Of a stretch of DNA of 64,000 nucleotides, positions 45,838-54,869 are shown piece by piece. The notes under the pieces were generated by a model, which worked only from the letters and a program-made list of their open reading frames with translations, was not told where the DNA came from and made no database searches. Within the stretch, counting starts at the first letter, position 1; each line of letters starts with the position of its first letter. The position numbers and the translations under genes are program-made. The stretch is from Prevotella sp. (GTDB lineage Bacteria > Bacteroidota > Bacteroidia > Bacteroidales > Bacteroidaceae). The stretch is from positions 1-64,000 of the forward strand of contig JAFTFG010000008.1 of assembly GCA_017449675.1 (NCBI GenBank). The letters run 5' to 3'.

Positions 45838-47327
45838 ACGTTTAGTTTCAGTAATTGTTCGATATGCTCACGGGTATTGCTGAGTCGCGGCACTTTGTGC
45901 TGACCACCCAGTTTCCCACGTAGTTTCAACCAGTCGGTAAAGAGTCCTTGACGGGCAGTAACAAGTTCCAATGGTTGCAAGGTGATATCCTTGAAGCGTT
46001 TGGCCTCATAATCGCTGTTAACTTCCTGTAGTTTCTGATCGAGTAAGGCGGCAAACTGTTGCAGGTCCTGGGGAGGCTTGGCAAACTCTATCAGCCATTG
46101 GTGGCGACATTTGGCATTGGCATCCATGAAAACAGGGGCTGCCGTGTATTCCAAGATCTCTGCACCAGTCTCCTGGCAAGCATAGGCGAGTCCTTGCTCG
46201 GCATTGTCCACGATCAGTTCTTCACCAAAGGCATTGATAAAACTCTTTGTTCGTCCTGAGATAACAAACTTATAGGGATTGGTAGAGGTGAATCGTACCG
46301 TATCGCCTATCCGATAACGCCACAGACCACACGATGTGGAGATCAGCATGGCATAGTTCTTGTCTTTCTCTACAGCCCAGAGAGGAACGACGGTGCCACC
46401 GTCCATCGGTTCGAACTCATAGAATACCCCATAGTCAAGCATCAACAGCATAGCCTTATCAGCAGGATCGTCTTGAAGGCCGAAGAAACCCTCCGATGCA
46501 TTATAGGTCTCCATATAATGCATATTGGGTGAGGTGATCAGTTGCTCATACTGTTTCCGATAGGGCGTAAAGGCCACACCACCGTGAAAGAACACCTCAA
46601 TATTGGGCCAGACCTCTTCCAGATAGGTCTTACCTGTCAGTTCCATCATACAGTTGAGGACAGACAGCATCCAGGAAGGAACTCCTGAGATGTTGGTCAC
46701 ATTCTTGTTCATGGCCTCCCGGGCGATACGTTCCCGTTTCACCTCAAAGTCAGAGAGTAAGGCTGTCGATTTCTTAGGTACACGTACCAGATTGGCTAGC
46801 GGATTGATATTTTCAATCAAGATGGCACTGAGATCGCCCACCAATGAACCAGGCAGATTGTAGTTGGGAGCATGACTGCCTCCCAAGATGAGAGCACGGC
46901 CGTCGAACAAGCGTGACTTGGGGTTGTTACGCAGATAGAGGGCTACAGAATCGAAACCACCGGCATAGTGGATTTTCTGCAAACCTTCCGGACTGACAGG
47001 GATGAATTTCGACTTGTCGTTAGTCGTCCCGCTAGACTTGGCATACCAGCCCACTCGTCCTTTCCATAAGATATCACGTTCTCCATGACGCATACGGTCT
47101 ATCTGCTCTTTCAATTCCTCATAGGTATTGACAGGGCAATGTTTCACGAAGTCGTCATAACCTCTCATGGCGGCAAAAGCATATTTCCGCCCGTATTCCG
47201 TATCCTTAGCCGAATGCAGCAGATGTTGCAAGACCTGACGCTGTAATAGTTCTCCCTGCGTCTGATACTTCTCCAACGCTTTCATTCGAGGCTCGAAAAT
47301 ATATCTTACTAAACCTGTAATGCTCAT
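45834..47327 (-). CDS. GH3 auxin-responsive-promoter family acyl-adenylate enzyme
   Basis: A 497-residue cytoplasmic enzyme of the GH3 family, the ANL-like adenylating enzymes known in plants for joining amino acids to carboxylic acids. ATP-binding motifs fit the family: YAKSSGTTNDKSKFIPVS in pieces (KSSGTTNDKSKF, residues about 105-116), YNASEGFFG, LWRYRIGDTVRF. Bacterial members have no assigned substrate. Start at 47327 (MSITGLVRYIF) is favoured because the -7 box lies just upstream, overlapping the extended version. It heads the operon leading to the Dna2-like gene. Confidence 0.85.
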   Translation of the reverse strand: MSITGLVRYIFEPRMKALEKYQTQGELLQRQVLQHLLHSAKDTEYGRKYAFAAMRGYDDFVKHCPVNTYEELKEQIDRMRHGERDILWKGRVGWYAKSSGTTNDKSKFIPVSPEGLQKIHYAGGFDSVALYLRNNPKSRLFDGRALILGGSHAPNYNLPGSLVGDLSAILIENINPLANLVRVPKKSTALLSDFEVKRERIAREAMNKNVTNISGVPSWMLSVLNCMMELTGKTYLEEVWPNIEVFFHGGVAFTPYRKQYEQLITSPNMHYMETYNASEGFFGLQDDPADKAMLLMLDYGVFYEFEPMDGGTVVPLWAVEKDKNYAMLISTSCGLWRYRIGDTVRFTSTNPYKFVISGRTKSFINAFGEELIVDNAEQGLAYACQETGAEILEYTAAPVFMDANAKCRHQWLIEFAKPPQDLQQFAALLDQKLQEVNSDYEAKRFKDITLQPLELVTARQGLFTDWLKLRGKLGGQHKVPRLSNTREHIEQLLKLNV

Positions 47328-47347
47328 TTTTTCTATTATACAACCTG

Positions 47348-47378
47348 CAAAAGTAATGTAATTTGTGGAAATCACCAA
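47348..47378 (-). promoter_or_regulatory. Promoter of the GH3 operon
   Basis: Minus strand TACTTTTG at 47348-47355 and TTG at 47376-47378, spacer 20 nt. The leader to the ATG at 47327 is about 20 nt. Divergent with the O-acetylation cluster promoter. Confidence 0.75.
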
Positions 47379-47437
47379 ATTTATTTAAGCATTTTGAGAA
47401 ATTCAGAAAACATGGACTCTTTTTCATAAATAATGTG

Positions 47438-47445
47438 TACCTTTG
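47438..47445 (+). promoter_or_regulatory. -7 box of the SGNH/MBOAT cluster
   Basis: TACCTTTG lies 25 nt before the ATG at 47471. No -33 TTG at the usual spacing. Confidence 0.55.
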
Positions 47446-47470
47446 CACCGTCATACGAAAAAATGGTGTT

Positions 47471-48820
47471 ATGAACACAACAAGAAAAGTCTTTTTACTG
47501 ATTCTCGGAGTGGTTCTGTGCCTATTGCTGATGCACCATCTACCTACTTTTAGCATCAACGGCATGGAAAGTCGTCCTGTCGATCTGTTAAGTGATTTGC
47601 GTCCTACACCCAAGAAGACGGAGAAGAAAACACAATCCATAGGGCCGAAGAAGAAGGCTCCCGTTGCATTATATCGTCCTAAAGGGGTCGTACTCATTGA
47701 AGACTTCTCACACGGGAAGGCTGGTGGTATGAATCATTTCTATGAGCGGCTGCTTCATGCAAAGAACTCATCGAAACCCATCCGTATCGCCTATTTTGGT
47801 GACTCTTTTGTCGAAGGTGATATCCTGACTTGTGACCTGCGTGAGCAACTGCAGACGAAATATGGTGGAGAAGGCCCTGGATGGGCTGATGCCGGTGGAG
47901 GTACGGGAAGTAATCGCGGAACCCTGCTGACTCGTTTTCAGAATATCAAGGAGAATGTGGTTACCAAGAAGCCCTTTGACAACCAGTTGCAGGCGATTAA
48001 TCAGCGTTACTACTATGCCACCGATGGAGCCTCTCTGAAACTAACGGGTACGAAGTTCCGTCCACATGCTGCCAACTGGCAGACGGCGACTCTCTTTTTC
48101 CGTACGGCAGGTGGACTGACCGTTGAGACGACTACCGATAATGGAACGACAGACCGTCAGATGGTTACGGGCAGTGATTCTGTACAGGTGGTCACAACGA
48201 AGGGTCCCATGACTCAGGTGTCCTATCGTTTCCCGCATATCAACAGGCAAACACAACTTTTCGGTGTTGCTCTTGATGGTACCCGAGGGGTCGCCTTGGA
48301 TAATTTCAGTATGCGTGGTGTACCGGGTTTCTCTCTGGCTAACATTCCTGTCAGGACCCTTAAAGAGATAGGGACATGCCGTCCGTATGACCTCATTGTG
48401 CTGCATTTTGGCTTGAACGTGTGTACGGAAAAGACTACTGATGCGATGTGCCGTCATTATATCAACAGGATGAAAAATGTCATTGCAACCATGCGTGAGG
48501 CTTTCCCTGAGGCCAGTATTGTGGTGTTCAGTGTCCCTGACCGTGTACAACGCTCTGCCGACGGTTTTCATTCTATCAGTGGTGTCCTACGACTGGTGGA
48601 ATATCAGCGTGTGCTCGCCTCCGAATGTGATGTGGCTTACTTGAATATCCATCAGATAATGGGAGGAAAAGACAGTATGAAAGGTTTCGTCGACAAAGGA
48701 CTTGCCGCTAAGGACTATACCCATCTCAACTACAAGGGCGGCAAACTGATAGCCGGGCATATCTTCCAGTCAATCCTTGCCGGTGTGGAGAATTACCGTA
48801 GAGAACAGAACGCCAAATAA
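47471..48820 (+). CDS. Membrane-anchored SGNH/GDSL hydrolase-fold protein
   Basis: A 449-residue protein with an N-terminal membrane segment (VFLLILGVVLCLLLM) and an extracytoplasmic SGNH fold. Block I is IAYFGDSFVEGD (about residues 109-120) with the nucleophile Ser, block III is LHFGLNVC and block V is the DYTHLNYKGG near the end with Asp and His. It is followed after 6 nt by an MBOAT acyltransferase. In PatA/PatB-type and alginate systems an SGNH-fold protein receives acetyl groups exported by the MBOAT partner, so this is a candidate transferase on the periplasmic side. An esterase role cannot be excluded. Confidence 0.78.
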   Translation: MNTTRKVFLLILGVVLCLLLMHHLPTFSINGMESRPVDLLSDLRPTPKKTEKKTQSIGPKKKAPVALYRPKGVVLIEDFSHGKAGGMNHFYERLLHAKNSSKPIRIAYFGDSFVEGDILTCDLREQLQTKYGGEGPGWADAGGGTGSNRGTLLTRFQNIKENVVTKKPFDNQLQAINQRYYYATDGASLKLTGTKFRPHAANWQTATLFFRTAGGLTVETTTDNGTTDRQMVTGSDSVQVVTTKGPMTQVSYRFPHINRQTQLFGVALDGTRGVALDNFSMRGVPGFSLANIPVRTLKEIGTCRPYDLIVLHFGLNVCTEKTTDAMCRHYINRMKNVIATMREAFPEASIVVFSVPDRVQRSADGFHSISGVLRLVEYQRVLASECDVAYLNIHQIMGGKDSMKGFVDKGLAAKDYTHLNYKGGKLIAGHIFQSILAGVENYRREQNAK

Positions 48821-48826
48821 GTACAG

Positions 48827-50323
48827 ATGAACGAACTCTTAGACAAGATACTCTATCAGTTGACCTATCATGCCAACGAACCGCTGATATTCAGTACGTC
48901 GTTGTTCTTGTTCCTGTTCCTGGGATTCACCCTTGTGTATTCTCTGCTGGAGCGTCGACTGATAGCCCGACTGTGTTTTGTCACGCTGTTCTCTTATTTC
49001 TTCTACTACAAGAGCAGTGGGTTCTATTTCTTCCTTTTGGCAGTAGTCACTGTCAGCGACTACCTGATAGCGGGAGTTATCTATCGACATAGTCAAAAGC
49101 ATCCGGAGCGACTTACCCCTCGTAAGTGGCTGTTGTTACTCAGTCTGGTCATTGATCTTGGACTGTTGGGCTATTTTAAATACACTAATTTCTTTGCGAA
49201 GATGGTCGCTGACTGCTTGGGACATAACTTCCAACCGATGGATATCTTCCTGCCTGTAGGTATCAGTTTCTTCACGTTCCAGAGTCTGAGTTATACCATT
49301 GATATATACAGGGGACAGTTGAAACCGATGCACTCGTTACTCGACTATGCTTTCTACGTTTCTTTCTTCCCTCAGTTGGTGGCCGGCCCTATCGTTCGAG
49401 CCCGTGACTTCGCCCCGCAGATCCGTCGTGTCCCTGTCGTGACACGGGAGATGATGGGACAGGGGGTCTACTATATCGCTATCGGTCTCTTTAAAAAATG
49501 CGTGATCAGCGACTATATCAGTCTGAACTTCGTCGACCGTGTCTTCGATGACCCAAGCATCTATTCTGGTGTCGAGAACCTATTGGGAGCCTATGGCTAT
49601 ACCCTCCAGATATATTGTGACTTCAGTGGCTATAGTGATATGGCCATCGGTATGGCCCTGCTTTTGGGATTTCATTTCCCCAAGAACTTCAATTCTCCGT
49701 TTGTCAGTACTAGTGTGACTGAGTTTTGGCACCGTTGGCATATGTCCTTCTCCACATGGATACGAGACTATATCTATATCTCTATGGGAGGAAATAGGAA
49801 GGGAAAGGTCAGAACCTACGTCAACCTTATTGTCACCATGTTGATTGGTGGACTATGGCACGGGGCAAGCCTGAACTTTGTAGCGTGGGGTGGACTGCAT
49901 GGTGTCGCTCTGGCTTGTCATAAGTTTTTCCGTACGAATATCCTCCATCATGACAAACAGTATGTCTCACACGGTATTCGCCGTATACTGGCGATGGTGG
50001 TTACTTTCCATTTCGTCTGTTTCTGTTTTATCTTCTTCCGTAATGTGTCCTTCGAGAAGAGTATCATCATGATACAGCAGATCGGTACCAACTTCCATCC
50101 GGAACTCTTCGGAGAAGTGATGAGCGGCTACCGGTATGTGATGCTTGTGATGCTGTTGGGCTTTATCAGTCACTTCCTACCGGTAAACTGGAAAAACGGA
50201 GCCGTCAAGGTGCTTACCAAGGGAGGTGTCCTCATCGACTGCCTCGTTCTGGTGGCTGCCATCTACCTAGTGATACAGGTGAAGAGCAGTACCATACAGC
50301 CATTTATCTATTTCCAATTCTGA
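48827..50323 (+). CDS. MBOAT family O-acyltransferase (AlgI/PatA-like)
   Basis: A 498-residue polytopic inner-membrane protein with about ten hydrophobic segments. Family hallmarks are PVGISFFTFQSLSY, FFPQLVAGPI, YCDFSGYSDMAIG, EFWHRWHMSFSTWIRDYIY and the presumed catalytic His345 in GGLWHGASLNF. Relatives move acetyl groups from cytoplasmic acetyl-CoA to periplasmic acceptors (alginate AlgI, peptidoglycan PatA, D-alanine DltB). It lies between the SGNH protein and a lytic-transglycosylase-like gene, which favours a wall or exopolysaccharide acceptor. Confidence 0.9.
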   Translation: MNELLDKILYQLTYHANEPLIFSTSLFLFLFLGFTLVYSLLERRLIARLCFVTLFSYFFYYKSSGFYFFLLAVVTVSDYLIAGVIYRHSQKHPERLTPRKWLLLLSLVIDLGLLGYFKYTNFFAKMVADCLGHNFQPMDIFLPVGISFFTFQSLSYTIDIYRGQLKPMHSLLDYAFYVSFFPQLVAGPIVRARDFAPQIRRVPVVTREMMGQGVYYIAIGLFKKCVISDYISLNFVDRVFDDPSIYSGVENLLGAYGYTLQIYCDFSGYSDMAIGMALLLGFHFPKNFNSPFVSTSVTEFWHRWHMSFSTWIRDYIYISMGGNRKGKVRTYVNLIVTMLIGGLWHGASLNFVAWGGLHGVALACHKFFRTNILHHDKQYVSHGIRRILAMVVTFHFVCFCFIFFRNVSFEKSIIMIQQIGTNFHPELFGEVMSGYRYVMLVMLLGFISHFLPVNWKNGAVKVLTKGGVLIDCLVLVAAIYLVIQVKSSTIQPFIYFQF

Positions 50324-50337
50324 CCCATTTCATATAA

Positions 50338-50796
50338 ATGCCTATGCAACGATTAAAAACAACATTGATAGCCCTGTTGATGGCACTGCCCATCATGGCA
50401 CAGCAAGACTCCACAGCAGCGGCTGGTGATTTTGACTGGACTCCGGTCATCGACGCGATAATATGGCATGAAAGCAAGGGGCGTGCCAATGCCGTCAACG
50501 GTCCTTATGTCGGTGTCCTGCAGATATCTCCTATCCTTGTAAGGGAGTGTAATAACATCCTCAAGCAACGTGGTGAGAAAAAGCGTTTCCATCTCAATGA
50601 CCGTAGAAGTCCTGAAAAGTCTAAGGAGATGTTCTTAGTGATTATGTCCAAATATAACCCGGAACATGACATTGACAAGGCTTGCCGTATCTGGCAAGGC
50701 GGTACGCACTATAGTGTCAAAAGGACCCAGCGTTTCGTCAATGAGATACACGTGATTATGAAACAACAAGCGAATGACAAGAAGAAAAAGAATTAG
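50338..50796 (+). CDS. Small lytic-transglycosylase/lysozyme-like exported protein
   Basis: A 152-residue protein with a signal peptide (residues 1-22, ending MAQ). WTPVIDAIIWHESKGRANAV carries a candidate catalytic Glu45, and NGPYVGVLQISPI matches the SLT/goose-lysozyme pattern in which Gly-x-x-Gln lines the peptidoglycan cleft; WQGGTHYS follows near the C-terminus. Short for the family but all core motifs appear. The next gene starts 23 nt before this one ends. Its presence beside O-acyltransfer genes points to peptidoglycan. Confidence 0.68.
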   Translation: MPMQRLKTTLIALLMALPIMAQQDSTAAAGDFDWTPVIDAIIWHESKGRANAVNGPYVGVLQISPILVRECNNILKQRGEKKRFHLNDRRSPEKSKEMFLVIMSKYNPEHDIDKACRIWQGGTHYSVKRTQRFVNEIHVIMKQQANDKKKKN

Positions 50797-51487
50797 TAAT
50801 ATCCTCCTATGGCTCCTGTTGGCACTATGGAATAGTCCCGTTATGGCACAAGGACAACTGTTGTTTACCCGTCATTACAACGACCGTTATGCCCAGTTTG
50901 AATTCTCTTATGATCTGGACAGTACGAAGATTGTCATGCTGGGTAATAGTCTCACGGAGAATGCCGGTGACTGGAATGCCTTGTTGGAAACCAATAATGT
51001 AGTCAATAGGGGTATCTCGGGCGACGATGCCAGAGGTATCCTTCACCGTCTCCATCAGATTCTCCCGAAGAAGCCTAAGGCTATTTTCCTGATGTGTGGC
51101 ATCAACGACCTCAGTCACAACCTCTCTGCCGGTCAGGTGTTCTTGAAGTGTAAGGAGGTGATAGATAGTATCCGTAGCGGAGCACCGGAGACTACGTTAT
51201 ATGTACAGAGCCTGCTACCCTTCAATGAGTCGTTCGGGCGCTGGAAGACATTGGCTGGGCGTACGGACGATGTTCCTGTTATCAACCAGATGCTCTGCGA
51301 CTATTGTGACATCATTGGTGTCACCTATATCAATCTCTTTCCTCGCTTCACACGGGGTGACTCTAATATCCTGATGCCTTCCCTGACCGTTGACGGGTTA
51401 CATCTCTCAAAGACGGGATATAAGATATGGGCACACCTCCTGAATCGGTATGTGTCGGAGATTAACTGGGAGATTCCCCGGCAATAG
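50774..51487 (+). CDS. Secreted SGNH/GDSL esterase
   Basis: A 237-residue exported esterase-fold protein. Signal segment to about residue 25 (ending VMAQ). Block I VMLGNSLTENAG has nucleophile Ser59, GISGDDARG supplies the block II Gly, FLMCGINDLSHN block III Asn, and DGLHLSKTGY near the C-terminus gives Asp and His. All catalytic blocks are intact, so it is probably active, plausibly as an O-acetyl esterase acting on what the MBOAT system modifies. The start overlaps the preceding gene by 23 nt. It is convergent with the esterase at 51499. Confidence 0.83.
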   Translation: MTRRKRISNILLWLLLALWNSPVMAQGQLLFTRHYNDRYAQFEFSYDLDSTKIVMLGNSLTENAGDWNALLETNNVVNRGISGDDARGILHRLHQILPKKPKAIFLMCGINDLSHNLSAGQVFLKCKEVIDSIRSGAPETTLYVQSLLPFNESFGRWKTLAGRTDDVPVINQMLCDYCDIIGVTYINLFPRFTRGDSNILMPSLTVDGLHLSKTGYKIWAHLLNRYVSEINWEIPRQ

Positions 51488-51498
51488 ACAATACGCTG

Positions 51499-52323
51499 TC
51501 ATCGTTCACTGTCCAGTTCACGCTCCAACTGATCGGTACGGCGTTGGAACTCACGATAGGCATTGGAGAGGTCACTCTTGGTGATATCTATCGTCGTATT
51601 GACCGGTCGCCAAGGATCGTAAAGCGTATGTTGAAAGAGCCATTCGTAAGTCTTACTGGTATAGAAGAAACGGGCCAAGGCACCATGGGAGGCTCCTGGT
51701 AGCCAGTCGTAACGTAACCTACTGGTAATACCTAAGGTCTTCATACCTGTCACTACTTTCTGTGACTCCTTGACAGAGACGGCCCGGTCTGCCGTACCAT
51801 GTACAATCCACAGAGGCAACTCTCCCAAACCTCGATAATCTTTCAGCGTGCTACCGCCGCAGAGGGCAATAGCCGCTGCGATCTTCTCCGGATAGGTCCC
51901 TGCGAAATCGAGTGTCCCATAGCCTCCCAGACTCATCCCTAACACATAGACCCTCGATGCATCAAAGACATAGTGTTGCTTCATCCATTCCAAGATCTCA
52001 TTCAGTTTATGGGGATTCCACCATCCGCCCGGATTCTGGGGGGCGACAATCAAAGCAGGTATCATCAGGCCCATCTTCGCTGCGTCAATGGAACCATAGC
52101 GTAACACTCGGTTGAGGTCACGGCCACACAGACTGGCACCGTGCAGGAAAATAATCAGGGGAGTTGTCTCCTGCGTGTAATAGTATTCCTCCGGCGTATA
52201 TACCCAGAAGTTATAATTGTCCTTAATCACGTTCCGTTTCGCTGACAACAAGTCATACTGGGCGAAAGAGGGAAGATGGATAAAGGATAATGTAAGAAGT
52301 ATTAATAGGAGAAATTTTTTCAT
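51499..52323 (-). CDS. Secreted alpha/beta-hydrolase esterase A
   Basis: A 274-residue exported esterase of the feruloyl/PHB-depolymerase-like type. Signal peptide 1-21 (ending SFAQ). Nucleophile Ser131 in GMSLGGYG, Asp179 in HGTADRAV and His213 in GASHGALAR form the triad; LIIFLHGASLCG is the oxyanion region. It overlaps the upstream propeller lipoprotein by 4 nt (ATGA), so the two are coupled. It is a close paralogue of the esterase at 53989-54795, on the other side of the lipoprotein. Substrate unknown; carbohydrate esters are the usual guess. Confidence 0.83.
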   Translation of the reverse strand: MKKFLLLILLTLSFIHLPSFAQYDLLSAKRNVIKDNYNFWVYTPEEYYYTQETTPLIIFLHGASLCGRDLNRVLRYGSIDAAKMGLMIPALIVAPQNPGGWWNPHKLNEILEWMKQHYVFDASRVYVLGMSLGGYGTLDFAGTYPEKIAAAIALCGGSTLKDYRGLGELPLWIVHGTADRAVSVKESQKVVTGMKTLGITSRLRYDWLPGASHGALARFFYTSKTYEWLFQHTLYDPWRPVNTTIDITKSDLSNAYREFQRRTDQLERELDSER

Positions 52324-53891
52324 TTGATGACGAATTTATAGATTTTATTACCACGACAGCCCACGACAGCCGTGTTACCGATGGCGATAGGTGATGACTC
52401 GAAGTTGTAACCTACTACTTTCTGGCAGACTACCTCACCTGTCTTACCACGAATGATACGGATGATACCTGAGGCATCGCCAGCAAAGATGAAAAGTTCG
52501 TTTTTCTCATTATAAAATGGGATAGGTGATGACCATGCGAACTGCCCGTAGGGAACGGTATAGAGGATTTTTCCGTCTTTCGTGCTGAAGGCTGTCAGTT
52601 CACCTGCCGACTTAGCGGCTCCATTGCGACAGATATTGGCAAAGATCATCTCTGAACAGTCGCCGCCACCTATCAGAGGACTGGCATACATACCTCCGTC
52701 AAGTGTCTTCCCGGGTAGATTGATGCGTCTGCATGGAATCTGCTGTTCCCAGATACGTTCTCCGTTCAGACCATTCAGTTTGATAAAGTGACAGAGTCCG
52801 CTATCTCCCTGTTTGTCTACCTCACAGGCAGTATATAAATAAGGTGTACCACCCTCCTCACGACATACCATCGTACCGTCTGAGTCATCATGATTATTGT
52901 AATACCATACAGGTCTCATGGTATTCAGGTTGAGACAGATGACGTTACCCTTGTTGTCGGAGAAATAGCCGTAGTTACGATAGACGCACAAACTAGACTC
53001 GATACCGGGAGCCATTCCTCCCACACGGTAGCGCATCACGCTGACTCTGCGTAATGAGCCTTGACGACGCTCGTATTTATATACACTGCCGTTCTCACCA
53101 CACCAGAATAGGTAACCACCTGCCACGATGGCGTTAGAATCAAAGGCGTTCCATCCTCGCCATGCCTTTGGATCAGGCCCGAAGAAGAAGGTGCGCTCGT
53201 GTTTCAACAGGTCGAAGGCCTGGTGTCCGAAAGGACCGGCCTGCCGGGGTACCCCCTGTCCGACATAGAGATTATAATATTCTGGATCAAGAGAGACGGT
53301 ACCCTTGATGACATTCCCCAAGTCCAGCGGTTCACGTGATGCCTTACCTGTCTGGTAGTTGATAAAATAGCCCTTGCCACAGAGCGATCCCACGATGATC
53401 TCCTCTTCCCCGAAGTCGGGAGTAAGACCTGGTGACTGTTTCTTGAACTGTGCCATCTGCTCATCCGTCCAATGGGCATACAGGGGTTGGCCGGTCCATC
53501 CAGAACCGCCTCCCCATGTTCCAAAACGGGTATGTGAGGTGTCATAGGCTGTCGTAAACTCCCATGCAATCTCTACCTCACTGGGCGTTCCTTTAACACG
53601 ACCTCCAAAACTGGCATCACGACGAAGGTTCTTACGGAATACGAAGATACCATTGACATGCTCATAGCGGTCATCCAGATCTCTCAGGGGACAAGCCACA
53701 GAATCCTCATCCTCTACGATAAATTTGACAGCCTCCACAGAAGCATAGGCGGTATCAGGTAGAAACAACTGTTCGATGGGAATCTCCTCTTTTGTCTCTG
53801 TTGAGTCTTGGGAATCTGCTTGTGGGGCTTTATGACCATTACATCCTATCATGGCGACAGCCAACAAGACAGGAAAAAACTTCTTTAACAT
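52320..53891 (-). CDS. PQQ-type beta-propeller lipoprotein
   Basis: A 523-residue predicted lipoprotein, MLKKFFPVLLAVAMIGCNG with Cys17. The body has recurring PQQ/YncE-like blades: GYFINYQTGK, GKILYTVPYGQFAWSSPIPFY in pieces, SGIIRIIRGKTGEVV, SSPIAIGNTAVVG. No enzyme motif is visible; such propellers bind ligands or proteins. Start at 53891 is chosen for the signal peptide, and the -7 box lies within the extended frame. It is co-transcribed with esterase A. Confidence 0.78.
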   Translation of the reverse strand: MLKKFFPVLLAVAMIGCNGHKAPQADSQDSTETKEEIPIEQLFLPDTAYASVEAVKFIVEDEDSVACPLRDLDDRYEHVNGIFVFRKNLRRDASFGGRVKGTPSEVEIAWEFTTAYDTSHTRFGTWGGGSGWTGQPLYAHWTDEQMAQFKKQSPGLTPDFGEEEIIVGSLCGKGYFINYQTGKASREPLDLGNVIKGTVSLDPEYYNLYVGQGVPRQAGPFGHQAFDLLKHERTFFFGPDPKAWRGWNAFDSNAIVAGGYLFWCGENGSVYKYERRQGSLRRVSVMRYRVGGMAPGIESSLCVYRNYGYFSDNKGNVICLNLNTMRPVWYYNNHDDSDGTMVCREEGGTPYLYTACEVDKQGDSGLCHFIKLNGLNGERIWEQQIPCRRINLPGKTLDGGMYASPLIGGGDCSEMIFANICRNGAAKSAGELTAFSTKDGKILYTVPYGQFAWSSPIPFYNEKNELFIFAGDASGIIRIIRGKTGEVVCQKVVGYNFESSPIAIGNTAVVGCRGNKIYKFVIK

Positions 53892-53914
53892 AGGTTTATT
53901 ATTTGGTTTGTCCG

Positions 53915-53922
53915 CAAAGGTA
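53915..53922 (-). promoter_or_regulatory. -7 box of the propeller lipoprotein/esterase A operon
   Basis: Minus strand TACCTTTG, 23 nt before the ATG at 53891. No -33 TTG at the standard spacing. Confidence 0.55.
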
Positions 53923-53988
53923 CGAATTATTTGATAAAACACCTTGCTATTTTGCAAATTAGCGCAAATGTTAGAGATTTTTTAATAT

Positions 53989-54795
53989 TCATTCGATACG
54001 TAGTTCTTGCTTTCTCTTTTTGATCTTCTGGTAGGCTCCCGCTTTCTCCTCTGCTGTGATCTGAAAAGAAGTATCCACAGGGCGTTGCGGTTCTATGAGT
54101 GTGTGTTGGAACAGCCAGTCATACGTACTGGTCAGGTAGAAATAGCGGGCCAGATCACCATGTGAGGCTCCTTTGATCCATTCATAGCGAAGACGCTGGT
54201 CGCCATGAAGAGACCGCATGCCGTCCACCACTTTTTTCGACTCCTCCACCTTCACGGCACGGTCGGCGGTACCATGAATAATCCACAAGGGCAAATGGCT
54301 CAGTCCTTCGTAGTTGCGAAGTGTACTACCGCCACAGAGGGCGATAGCGGCGGCTATCTGATGAGGATAGGTCCCTGCGAAATCGAGGGTGCCATAACCT
54401 CCCAGGCTCATACCGATCACATAGACACGTTGGGGGTTGAAAACATAGTGCTTGGTCATCCACTCCAAGATATCATGTAATTTCTGAGGGCTCCAATGTC
54501 CTTTGGGATTTTGGGGTGCTACGATCAAGGCAGGTATCTCCAGACCTTTCTTGACGGCATCTAGCGGACCGTATCGCAGGACTCGCTGAAGGTCTGTCCC
54601 ACAGAGACTGGCTCCATGGAGGAAAATGATCAGTGGGGTCGTTTCCCGATACTGTAAGTAATCTTGGGGGGTATATACCCAGAAAGGGTAACCGCCTGAG
54701 GTGATGGCCTTCTTGGATGTGAGAAGATCATCTTGAGCCTGTAGTGGTAACAGGAACAGCCAGCACAGTACACTGATCAGTATTCGTTTTTGCAT
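53989..54795 (-). CDS. Secreted alpha/beta-hydrolase esterase B
   Basis: A 268-residue exported paralogue of esterase A; long runs such as TTPLIIFLHGASLCG, GTLDFAGTYP and HGTADRAV are shared. Signal peptide ends LQAQ (residue 21). Nucleophile Ser130 in GMSLGGYG; Asp and His are in HGTADRAV and GASHGDLAR. ATG at 54795 is preferred to the in-frame ATG at 54810, which overlaps the promoter box. The box ends only 4 nt before this ATG, so the mRNA is predicted to be leaderless. Confidence 0.82.
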   Translation of the reverse strand: MQKRILISVLCWLFLLPLQAQDDLLTSKKAITSGGYPFWVYTPQDYLQYRETTPLIIFLHGASLCGTDLQRVLRYGPLDAVKKGLEIPALIVAPQNPKGHWSPQKLHDILEWMTKHYVFNPQRVYVIGMSLGGYGTLDFAGTYPHQIAAAIALCGGSTLRNYEGLSHLPLWIIHGTADRAVKVEESKKVVDGMRSLHGDQRLRYEWIKGASHGDLARYFYLTSTYDWLFQHTLIEPQRPVDTSFQITAEEKAGAYQKIKKRKQELRIE

Positions 54796-54799
54796 GGGG

Positions 54800-54830
54800 C
54801 AAAGATACAAAATTACAAAAGAAATGCCAA
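54800..54830 (-). promoter_or_regulatory. Promoter of esterase B, positioned for a leaderless mRNA
   Basis: Minus strand TATCTTTG at 54800-54807 and TTG at 54828-54830, spacer 20 nt. The box is followed by CCCC and then ATG. With the -7 box centred near -7, transcription should start at or within a base or two of the A of ATG. Confidence 0.7.
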
Positions 54831-54869
54831 ATTTAACGTAAAAAAGGTGGTGAATCCAAGAGAAATGCG

